The notes under the pieces: generated by a model | What the model saw: the letters and a program-made list of their open reading frames with translations, nothing else | Database searches by the model: none | Told to the model about the DNA's origin: nothing | In this document: positions 1 through 6,049 of the stretch, piece by piece | Layout of the letters: every line of letters starts with the position of its first letter | Numbering within the stretch: the stretch's first letter is position 1 | Translations under genes and position numbers: made by a program | From: Phycisphaeraceae bacterium | GTDB lineage: Bacteria > Planctomycetota > Phycisphaerae > Phycisphaerales > Phycisphaeraceae | NCBI GenBank assembly: GCA_016763955.1 | Contig: JAESSU010000136.1 | Location: 1 to 11,946, forward strand | Reading direction: 5' to 3' | DNA length: 11,946 nucleotides

Positions 1-491
1 ATGAAGTTGAAGCAGCGCTTGAAGCTCGCTTGTCTAACATGCTCGGTCAAACCTTTGAGCAAATTGGTGGTGTTGATACAGTTGCTGAAATGCTCAACCT
101 TGTGGACCGTACGACTGAAAAATCCATCATGGAAGGCCTTGAATCTGATGATCCGGATCTCGTTGAACAGATTCGCCGTTTGATGTTCGTCTTTGAAGAT
201 ATTAATCTTGTGGATGACAAGGGCATTCAATCGGTTCTCAAAGAGGTGGATAACGAAGAGTTGTCCTTGGCACTTAAGACAGCCAGCGAAGACCTCAAGA
301 ACAAGATTTTCAACAATATGTCCGAACGTGCTGCTCAGCTTATTGCAGAAGACATGGAGTACATGGGCCCCGTCCGTGTCTCGGACGTGGAAGCTTCTCA
401 GCAGCGTATTGTCGATATCGTCCGTCGTCTGGAAGATTCTGGCGACATCATCATCTCCGGCCGCGGCGGCGCTCAGGATGCAGTGGTGTAA
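1..491 (+). CDS. fliG: Flagellar motor switch protein FliG, C-terminal part (5' end outside window)
   Basis: FliG is the C-ring protein that contacts the MotA stator, so it generates torque and takes part in direction switching at the cytoplasmic face of the MS ring. The reading frame is open from base 3 and ends in TAA at 489-491. About 162 residues are visible, corresponding to the C-terminal half of a roughly 330-residue family. The MFVF motif starts at base 183 (MFVFEDI). It is followed by the torque helix LALKTASEDLKNKIFNNMSE and then RAAQLIAEDME and GPVR. By alignment from memory with E. coli FliG, the charged residues K264, R281, D289 and R297 are kept and D288 is Glu. The middle domain with its EHPQ motif lies upstream of the window. 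FliG leads into fliH, the usual order. Identification is very secure; only the start is missing. Confidence 0.97.
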   Translation, partial: EVEAALEARLSNMLGQTFEQIGGVDTVAEMLNLVDRTTEKSIMEGLESDDPDLVEQIRRLMFVFEDINLVDDKGIQSVLKEVDNEELSLALKTASEDLKNKIFNNMSERAAQLIAEDMEYMGPVRVSDVEASQQRIVDIVRRLEDSGDIIISGRGGAQDAVV

Positions 492-554
492 GGTGATTGA
501 CGTTGCTCGTTCTTTTAATAAAACTGAAATTCAAAATTCGAAATTCAAAATGTT
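492..554 (+). repeat. AT-rich fliG-fliH spacer with a short tandem repeat
   Basis: The 63-base gap before fliH contains GAAATTCAAAA twice, at 526-536 and 540-550, a period of 14 bases. The second copy ends four bases before the fliH ATG. No Shine-Dalgarno-like purine run lies at a normal distance from that ATG. The AT-rich repeat may keep the leader unstructured so that ribosomes can start without a Shine-Dalgarno pairing; that role is inference. The repeat itself is directly visible. Confidence 0.5.
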
Positions 555-1508
555 ATGCCACTGATTAAAGCCCAACAATCTGCTCCATTATTCAAAGACG
601 CCATTGTGCTGAATATGAATGATGTGGCTGAGCAGGCCCAGCAAATCAAAACGTCTGCCAGAAAAACGGCTGAGCAGATGATCGCAGATGCCAAAGCCAA
701 AGCCCAGAAAGTCACCGACGATCATGCGTCCCAAGGCATGGAACGTGGCTATGCAGAGGGCTATGAAAAAGGCCAAGCCGATGGCCATGAGCAGGGGCTA
801 ATCCAAGGTAAAAAATCGGGGCATGACCAAGCCGTTAAACAAGCGCGTGAGCTTTTTGAGCCTCTTGTTGAGTCTTGGAAGCAAGCAGCCATTGCATGGG
901 ATGAATATCACAACCAACTGGATATGGATGCTCGCGATAGTGTGATTGAACTGGCTTTGCGACTCACGGAAAAGATCATTCACAGGCAACTGCAAGTTGA
1001 TCCGTATGTTGTTGTGGATCAGGTGAGCAGTGCCTTAAAATCGATCACTGGTGCAACGCGACTGTCGATTCATATTTGTCCGCAAGACCGGGCTGTGATG
1101 GATCAAGTGATGCCACAGCTGCTTGAAACGTTTTGTCATTTTAAGCAAATGCGCGTGGTTGAAGATGAAAATATCGGCTTAGGCGGTTGTGTTTTAGTCC
1201 ATGAATTTGGCAAGCTCAATGCATCGCTAGAAACGCAGTTACGTCGAGCGGTGGAATTGCTTTTGCCCGGTGATCTAGAGGCAGATACTTTGCAAGCTGA
1301 AGCAGGACTTCAGCTTGTGCCTGATGAGCAGGTTGAGGATGTTGCAGCTCAAGGCGTCTCTGAAGATGCACTCGCCCCGCAGGAGGCTGCTCAATCTCCA
1401 GAGCTGCAATCGACGCTAGCAGAAGAAAACGCAGACAACGTGATTCAAGTGGATGAAGTTGAGTTCACGCCAGACCCCAATATTAAACCGACGATAGAAA
1501 ACCAATGA
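555..1508 (+). CDS. fliH: Flagellar export ATPase regulator FliH
   Basis: FliH is the stator-like partner of the export ATPase FliI. It dimerises, binds FliI, and links it to the C-ring and export gate in the cytoplasm. The 317-residue product shows the family hallmark, an unbroken run of GxxxG repeats with glycines at residues 61, 65, 69, 73, 77, 81, 85 and 89. Before it lies an Ala/Lys-rich helix, and after it the C-terminal FliH/type III stator domain (about residues 115-239), including LRLTEKIIHRQL and ENIGLGGCVL. Residues 240-317 form an acidic, Ala/Gln/Glu-rich tail beyond the usual FliH end; most FliH proteins are nearer 230 residues. The ATG at 555 is the first in-frame start after a TGA at 525, and it lacks a clear ribosome binding site. 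The stop overlaps the fliI start by 4 bases (ATGA), implying coupled translation. Confidence 0.93.
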   Translation: MPLIKAQQSAPLFKDAIVLNMNDVAEQAQQIKTSARKTAEQMIADAKAKAQKVTDDHASQGMERGYAEGYEKGQADGHEQGLIQGKKSGHDQAVKQARELFEPLVESWKQAAIAWDEYHNQLDMDARDSVIELALRLTEKIIHRQLQVDPYVVVDQVSSALKSITGATRLSIHICPQDRAVMDQVMPQLLETFCHFKQMRVVEDENIGLGGCVLVHEFGKLNASLETQLRRAVELLLPGDLEADTLQAEAGLQLVPDEQVEDVAAQGVSEDALAPQEAAQSPELQSTLAEENADNVIQVDEVEFTPDPNIKPTIENQ

Positions 1509-2884
1509 CCCGTATTGCAGAGCAACTTGAGATCCTCGAACAGTCCCCACTCATTGAGATGCAGGGGCAGATTTTAGAAGTGCGGGGCCTTGCCTGTCGC
1601 GTGGGGGGGATTAGTGTGCCTGTGGGCGCGATGGTTCGCATTGATTCGCGGCAAACTTTACTAGGCGAAGTCGTCGGGTTTGATAGTGATGAAGTGATCG
1701 TCATGCCCTTTGGCTCAACGGGGGGTATTAAACGTGGGGACCCTGTCGTACTTGTACAGATGGCGCAAATGGTTCCCGTGGGTGACAACCTACTGGGTCG
1801 TGTGATCAATTCTCTAGGACAACCTTTAGATAGCAAAGGTCCTATTACCGGGGTGGGGCCTCGGTCTTTAAACCCCAAAGTTTGGGATCCGATGGATCGC
1901 CCGCTAATTGACGAGCCGTTGGCGACGGGGGTTCGTGTGGTGGATTCGATGATGAGCTTAGGTCGTGGCCAGCGCATTGGTATTTTTGCACCTCCGGGTG
2001 TGGGTAAAAGTACGCTCTTGGGGATGATGGCACGGGGCGCTTCTGCGGACGTGATTGTCGTTGGGCTTGTGGGGGAACGCGGCCGTGAAGTTCAAGATTT
2101 TATTAAGAAGCAACTTGGTGAAGAAGGACTTAAGCGTGCGGTGGTGGTGGTGGCAACAGGTGATGAATCGCCATTGCTTCGAATTCGTGCAGCTCAGTCT
2201 GCGACGACCGTTGCTGAATACTTTCGTGATCAGGGCAAGGATGTGCTTCTGATTATGGATTCGTTAACTCGTTTTTGTCAGGCACAACGTCAAGTCGGAT
2301 TAGCTACAGGTGAGCCGCCAGCCACGAAAGGGTTTACGCCCAGTGTGTTTGCGATGCTGCCGGTATTGCTCGAGCGATCCGGCCGAACGAGCGTGGGTTC
2401 CATCACAGGTTTGTATGCGGTACTCGTGGAAGGGGACATTGATGAAGACCCGATTTCCGAAGCTGCCCGGGGCGTGTTAGACGGCCATATTTTGCTAAGT
2501 CGTGAGATGGCTCATCGTAATTACTGGCCAGCGGTGGATGTGTTAGGCTCCATCTCTCGTGTTGCAGATGACATCATTGACGCGCAACATTCTGCAGCTT
2601 CTGCGCAAGTTCGGCGCTTGCTTGCTGCTTATGGCGATGTCGAAGATTTGTTAAATATTGGTGCTTATGCCAATGGCAGCAATGAGGAATTTGACCTTGC
2701 CATTACCTGCAAACCCGCCATTGACCAGCTGATGATGCAAGGCCGCAGCGAGGTGTCCAATAAGACTGATTTTGCACACACAAGTAAACAACTTATCGCA
2801 TTGAATCATTTGATTCAGGAACGCCGGGGCAAGCTCACCACGCAGCAACAGCGACAGCAACAAACTCAGGCACAGAGACGCTAA
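1505..2884 (+). CDS. fliI: Flagellum-specific export ATPase FliI
   Basis: FliI is the hexameric ATPase of flagellar type III export, related to the beta subunit of F1-ATPase. It helps unload substrates from chaperones and deliver them to the export gate. The 459 residues match the normal family length. Visible parts are the N-terminal beta-barrel domain (about 20-95), the Walker A loop APPGVGKST at 162-170, the catalytic glutamate in VGERGREV (Glu191), and the Walker B strand VLLIMDSLTRF at 247-257 with Asp252. The family stretch TGEPPATKGFTPSVF follows, then a helical C-terminal domain. The last residues are Gln/Arg-rich. The start overlaps the fliH stop, with no separate Shine-Dalgarno sequence, as expected for translational coupling of two proteins that form one complex. 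It could only be confused with other type III or V/F-type ATPases, and the flagellar context settles this. Confidence 0.97.
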   Translation: MTRIAEQLEILEQSPLIEMQGQILEVRGLACRVGGISVPVGAMVRIDSRQTLLGEVVGFDSDEVIVMPFGSTGGIKRGDPVVLVQMAQMVPVGDNLLGRVINSLGQPLDSKGPITGVGPRSLNPKVWDPMDRPLIDEPLATGVRVVDSMMSLGRGQRIGIFAPPGVGKSTLLGMMARGASADVIVVGLVGERGREVQDFIKKQLGEEGLKRAVVVVATGDESPLLRIRAAQSATTVAEYFRDQGKDVLLIMDSLTRFCQAQRQVGLATGEPPATKGFTPSVFAMLPVLLERSGRTSVGSITGLYAVLVEGDIDEDPISEAARGVLDGHILLSREMAHRNYWPAVDVLGSISRVADDIIDAQHSAASAQVRRLLAAYGDVEDLLNIGAYANGSNEEFDLAITCKPAIDQLMMQGRSEVSNKTDFAHTSKQLIALNHLIQERRGKLTTQQQRQQQTQAQRR

Positions 2885-2930
2885 TTAGGTTTTTCGATCC
2901 GTCCGATAAACTTTTTAAAAGCGACAAGTC
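2885..2930 (+). promoter_or_regulatory. Candidate sigma-28-like promoter element before fliJ
   Basis: The 46-base gap contains TCCGATAA at 2902-2909. It matches the E. coli FliA (sigma-28) -10 consensus GCCGATAA at 7 of 8 positions. A good -35 match to TAAAGTTT is not present at the usual spacing; TAATTAGG at 2882-2889 is only a loose resemblance. The core CCGATAAA recurs before motA. A promoter here would allow fliJ and downstream genes to be expressed separately from fliGHI. The match is seen; the function is inference. Confidence 0.3.
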
Positions 2931-3392
2931 ATGTCAAAATTCGTATTTAAACTCGAAACAGTTCTTAAACAACGACAAACCGTTGAAGACCAATTGCAGC
3001 GCGAACTGGCTAAATTAATGCGCCATCGCATGATTTTTCATAATCAAATACGCGCGATTCAAACCGAATTATCAGACTCCAAAGGTCAACTCACCGCCGG
3101 TCTTATCGGCAAGGTGGACCTTGTAAGTACATCACAATTTGCACGTTTTAGCGCCCAGTCACAACTGCGCGCACAAACCATCGTCCGCCAACTGGCAAGG
3201 CTTGAAAATCACATTGTCCAAGCGCAAAAGCAACTCGTCGAAGCGATGCGTCAGCGCAAGGCATTGGATTTGCTAAGAGACAAGCAGTACCAGCAATGGA
3301 AGCGGGCTCAGTTAAGGCGCGAAGCGTCGAGACTGGATGATCTGGCGACGCAATCGTATGCACGCCGGGTTGTGATGGAAATAAAAACGTGA
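2931..3392 (+). CDS. fliJ: Flagellar export chaperone/ATPase stalk protein FliJ
   Basis: FliJ is a small antiparallel coiled-coil protein that sits in the centre of the FliI ring, like the gamma subunit of F1-ATPase. It couples ATPase activity to the FlhA export gate and helps recycle chaperones. The 153-residue product is almost entirely helical and highly charged, with no membrane segment. It begins with the typical FliJ start MSKFVFKLETVLKQRQTVED and contains long Gln/Arg/Leu-rich heptads throughout (about 5-60 and 80-140). Length is normal for the family (about 145-150). Position directly after fliI supports the call, since FliJ is too divergent for motif identification alone. The ATG at 2931 has only a weak AAG upstream. 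The stop overlaps the GTG start of the next gene by 4 bases. Confidence 0.9.
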   Translation: MSKFVFKLETVLKQRQTVEDQLQRELAKLMRHRMIFHNQIRAIQTELSDSKGQLTAGLIGKVDLVSTSQFARFSAQSQLRAQTIVRQLARLENHIVQAQKQLVEAMRQRKALDLLRDKQYQQWKRAQLRREASRLDDLATQSYARRVVMEIKT

Positions 3393-4114
3393 AAATAATC
3401 GGCATCAGTCTTATCGCAATTATTCTAGTTAACCTCCTAGCAGCAGGTTTAGGTGTCGCATGGCTTGGCGGTTCAGGTCGAATCAGTAAAGGCCGCCTTC
3501 ACGCGGCTGCCAAACTCTTTAAGCTCACGATTGAAGACGAGAAAATACAAACTCAAGAACAAGCCAAAATCGACGCTCAAGAAGCCCTTGTCGCTAAGGA
3601 CAAAGCGAAGATGTTAGAAGTTGCCCAAGGGACCGTCACCGTGCAAGACCGATTAGACCAAGGGCAGGTCAAGCGAGACATGGTCTTGGCTAAAGCTCAG
3701 AGATTGCAACGCGAAATGCGCGACATGAGTCGTAACCTAGCGTTCGCCAAAGCGCAGCTTGTCAAGGAAAAAAAAGAATTTAATAACACCCAGTTGGCTT
3801 TTGCCAAGTCCAAAAAGGATATGGAAGAACAGCGTCTTGATGCGGACTTTGAACGTGTGGTCCAGACGTATGCCAATCTCAAACCGAAGTTGGCTAAGCA
3901 AGCTTTTATGGATTTGATCAAGCAAAACAAAATGGATCAGGTGGTGCAATACCTGGCTGCGATGCAGCTTCGTAAGTCCGTGGCGATTTTAAATCAATTT
4001 AAGGCTGATGAGGAAGTGCCAGTCGCAGCCGGGTTACTTGAACTTTTGCGTATGCGGGGTGTGACCTCACCTAATCAAATGTCCGATGATCAAATGCCTT
4101 TGGCCTCTAAGTAG
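3389..4114 (+). CDS. MotE/YlxF-like flagellar membrane protein (coiled coil plus MgtE-N-like domain)
   Basis: This is a 241-residue protein with an N-terminal hydrophobic segment (about residues 3-27, rich in Ile, Leu, Val, Ala) that serves as a membrane anchor or uncleaved signal. It is followed by a long charged coiled coil (about 45-155). A conserved block at 161-205 begins YANLKPKLAKQAF and ends RKSVAILNQF. This resembles the MgtE-N-like module of the MotE/YlxF group, whose typical sequence is M-K-P-K-x-A followed later by M-x-x-R-K-A-x-x-I-L. YlxF lies between fliJ and fliK in Firmicutes, exactly as here. MotE in rhizobia is reported as a periplasmic chaperone of the stator-associated protein MotC. 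The exact job in this organism is unknown. Start is GTG, overlapping the fliJ stop (GTGA). Membership is inferred from architecture, the conserved block and position, not from a search. Confidence 0.75.
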   Translation: MKIIGISLIAIILVNLLAAGLGVAWLGGSGRISKGRLHAAAKLFKLTIEDEKIQTQEQAKIDAQEALVAKDKAKMLEVAQGTVTVQDRLDQGQVKRDMVLAKAQRLQREMRDMSRNLAFAKAQLVKEKKEFNNTQLAFAKSKKDMEEQRLDADFERVVQTYANLKPKLAKQAFMDLIKQNKMDQVVQYLAAMQLRKSVAILNQFKADEEVPVAAGLLELLRMRGVTSPNQMSDDQMPLASK

Positions 4115-4135
4115 TTTTTAAGGTAGACGGAATTT

Positions 4136-5257
4136 ATGGCTCAGGTTGCTTCTAATTTGCTTTCAGTGGTGTCTACCGGTCAAACGGGGCGGGCATTTTC
4201 TCGATTCACATCAAAGCCCGCAGGTGCTGGCTTTGATCAGGTCTTAGAGAATTCATCTTCCCGTAGACAGTCTGCGCAGGAACAATTGCAAGATCAGCCA
4301 GAAAAATCAGCAGTTAAAAAATCGGTTAAGTCCCAAGACGATGAGTCTCAAGAAGCGATAGACGCACAAAAACAAAACACACACGATCCAGTTGAAGATC
4401 AAGTCCCTCAAGATGACCCCCAAGATGCGACCGATATGGCTTTGGCTGCTGCTGGAGTTGAGGTTGCCCAGCCGGTTGAGGCTCAAACGCCTGCTGGTGA
4501 ATTGCGAGCTAATGCAAATCAAAATGCATCAGCAACCGGTCAAGCCGTCGATGCTGCTAATCCGCTCACTGAGGGATTAGGACAAAGTGCCAAGCAAGGC
4601 GCTTTAGAGGAAGAAGCTGCCAAGCAACGTCATGCAGCTGATGCAATGCTTCGTTTGTTGGGAGTCACCACCGGCGGTGGAGGAAATCAGCAGCAGGCGA
4701 TGGTTACGTTAGTGGATGCGTCGGCTGGGCCTGGGGCAAATTCTGTGAGTTCCCATGCAATTAATACACAGCAAGCCTTACCAACGTCCAGCCAAGATGA
4801 CGGGACGATGGATGGAACCAATATTGCTCGCGTCTCCCGTGCATTGCAAAACGCGACACAGCAAAAGGGAGGCACGATCACCATTCGCATGATGCCTCCA
4901 GAATTAGGGCATGTCCGAGTGGATATCCAGATGCATGGGGGCAAGGTTTCTGCCAGCTTCCAGACGGAGCATCAATCGGTGCAGTCACTGATGTCCCGTG
5001 AGTTAAATCAATTGCGTCAGGCACTAGAAAAACAGGGTTTTACGGTAGATAAACTCGAAGTCAACCAGCGGCCTGCATCAAGTAACGCATCGAATTCGTC
5101 TCAAAACGAATCCCAACAACAGTCCCCGTCGGACGGTCGAAGTCGTGGCCAGTATTCACAACAGAGTCCGCCACAGGATGAAAATAGTAACCTTGAGACG
5201 GGCAGTCTTGAAAATAATTTTGAAACACAGCTTGGTCAGCAAAGCCAAACCTTGTGA
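4136..5257 (+). CDS. fliK: Flagellar hook-length control protein FliK
   Basis: FliK is the secreted ruler that measures the hook and switches export specificity from hook to filament substrates by contacting FlhB. The 373-residue product shows the normal layout. A long, low-complexity, Gln/Ala/Asp-rich N-terminal region (about 1-240) is poor in bulky residues. Then comes the conserved Flg_hook domain at about 245-311, with the signature ITIRMMPPELGHVRVDI and HGGKVSASFQTE. A Ser/Gln/Asn-rich tail occupies residues 312-373. The length is close to E. coli FliK (405). The ATG at 4136 follows a TAAGGT run 10-15 bases upstream. The gene sits just before flgD and flgE, whose products it measures. 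Identification rests on the C-terminal domain, since the N-terminal ruler is not conserved between species. Confidence 0.92.
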   Translation: MAQVASNLLSVVSTGQTGRAFSRFTSKPAGAGFDQVLENSSSRRQSAQEQLQDQPEKSAVKKSVKSQDDESQEAIDAQKQNTHDPVEDQVPQDDPQDATDMALAAAGVEVAQPVEAQTPAGELRANANQNASATGQAVDAANPLTEGLGQSAKQGALEEEAAKQRHAADAMLRLLGVTTGGGGNQQQAMVTLVDASAGPGANSVSSHAINTQQALPTSSQDDGTMDGTNIARVSRALQNATQQKGGTITIRMMPPELGHVRVDIQMHGGKVSASFQTEHQSVQSLMSRELNQLRQALEKQGFTVDKLEVNQRPASSNASNSSQNESQQQSPSDGRSRGQYSQQSPPQDENSNLETGSLENNFETQLGQQSQTL

Positions 5258-5277
5258 CCTAATAGAAGGAGTTTCCT

Positions 5278-5697
5278 ATGTCCTCAGCAGTGAGTGGTCT
5301 AAGTGCCTCGCCGTCAACAACTAGTTCGACCAATGCATTTGGTGCGATGTCCAGTGAAGATTTTATTAAAATTCTCACGCAGGAACTTGCCAATCAGGAT
5401 CCGTTTGACCCTCAGGATTCGGGGGCCTTGCTTGAGCAGCTTTCGTCGTTGCGTACTGTGGAATCACAGTTAATACTTGGCGATAGCATTGCTGAATTGG
5501 TGTTGCAAAATCAGGTGGCAACTGCGGGCGGGCTTATTGGCAAGAGTGTCGAAGGTAGGGATGCTAAAAATAATTCGGTCGACGGACTTGTGACGGCGGT
5601 GCGTGTGCAAGATGGTCAAGCCATTCTTGAATTAGATAGCGGTAAGTCGCTGCCGATGGATCGCATCACACGGATTGTTCAAGGGGTCGGGGCCTAA
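5278..5697 (+). CDS. flgD: Flagellar hook assembly (cap) protein FlgD, short form
   Basis: FlgD forms the temporary cap at the tip of the growing hook and directs polymerisation of FlgE. The 139-residue product contains the conserved N-terminal FlgD domain: MSSEDFIKILTQELANQDPF at about 22-41, followed by a Gln/Leu-rich helix through LRTVESQLIL. The last part (about 80-135) includes GLIGKSVEG and DGLVTAVRVQDGQAIL, the beginning of a tudor-like beta region. The Ig-like domain of the approximately 230-residue enterobacterial protein is absent, as in the short FlgD of Bacillus. A strong Shine-Dalgarno sequence (AGAAGGAG, 5264-5271) stands 6 bases before the ATG, one of the best in the window and consistent with high demand for hook parts. 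Function is secure; the short size is unusual only relative to proteobacteria. Confidence 0.93.
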   Translation: MSSAVSGLSASPSTTSSTNAFGAMSSEDFIKILTQELANQDPFDPQDSGALLEQLSSLRTVESQLILGDSIAELVLQNQVATAGGLIGKSVEGRDAKNNSVDGLVTAVRVQDGQAILELDSGKSLPMDRITRIVQGVGA

Positions 5698-5713
5698 GGG
5701 TTAAGGTGCATTA

Positions 5714-6025
5714 ATGGGAAATCAACAGGTTCTTTTGCAGATGCTCATGCCGATTGTTCGGCCTGATGGCGTGACGCCTTCGAATCCATCGCAGAAGTTG
5801 CCGTTAGAAGACCAGAGCTTTGAGCAGATGCTCACGGGTTTGCAAAAGACAGAGACAGCTGCCCCGTTAGCACCCTCGTCATTGGCGTTGACGGGCCAAG
5901 AGTCAGAAGCGTCCCCCAAGCAGATGATGAAACAACTCGGTGGGATGGATCGAATAGAGAATCCTGTTCTGCGTGAGATGTTGGCTCAAAGCCAGCGTCA
6001 GGGATCCGATGGATCGCAGGACTGA
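5714..6025 (+). CDS. Uncharacterised small flagellar-operon protein between flgD and flgE
   Basis: I do not recognise this 103-residue protein. It has no signal peptide, membrane segment or cysteine. It is rich in Gln, Met, Pro and Ser, with an N-terminal hydrophobic patch (QVLLQMLMPIV, about 5-15), a SFEQMLTGLQ helix (about 35-44), a Ser/Ala/Pro-rich middle, and a C-terminal amphipathic stretch (PKQMMKQLGG, NPVLREMLAQ). AAGGTG at 5703-5708 lies 5 bases before the ATG, and it fits between flgD and flgE with 16- and 24-base gaps, so it is very likely expressed. Firmicutes often carry a small 'flagellar operon protein' (TIGR02530) at the same place. The SFEQML stretch is slightly reminiscent of that family's FxxxL start, but the typical C-terminal half is not seen. 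A role in hook assembly or export is inference from position only. Confidence 0.75.
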   Translation: MGNQQVLLQMLMPIVRPDGVTPSNPSQKLPLEDQSFEQMLTGLQKTETAAPLAPSSLALTGQESEASPKQMMKQLGGMDRIENPVLREMLAQSQRQGSDGSQD

Positions 6026-6049
6026 AACTTGTTGAGGAGGATATAGAAA

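Noticed and set aside
30..491. Starting fliG at the internal ATG at base 30
   Set aside because: The frame is open to the window edge and upstream residues fit FliG, so the gene is truncated by the window rather than starting there.
497..521. TTGACG followed by TAATAA in the fliG-fliH gap as a sigma-70 promoter
   Set aside because: The spacer is only about 13 bases, and no better -10 lies at 16-18 bases.
1483..1977. A 164-residue open frame on the minus strand inside fliI
   Set aside because: It lies wholly over a strongly conserved FliI region, has Pro/Ser/Thr/Arg-rich composition typical of an antisense shadow, and shows no recognisable domain.
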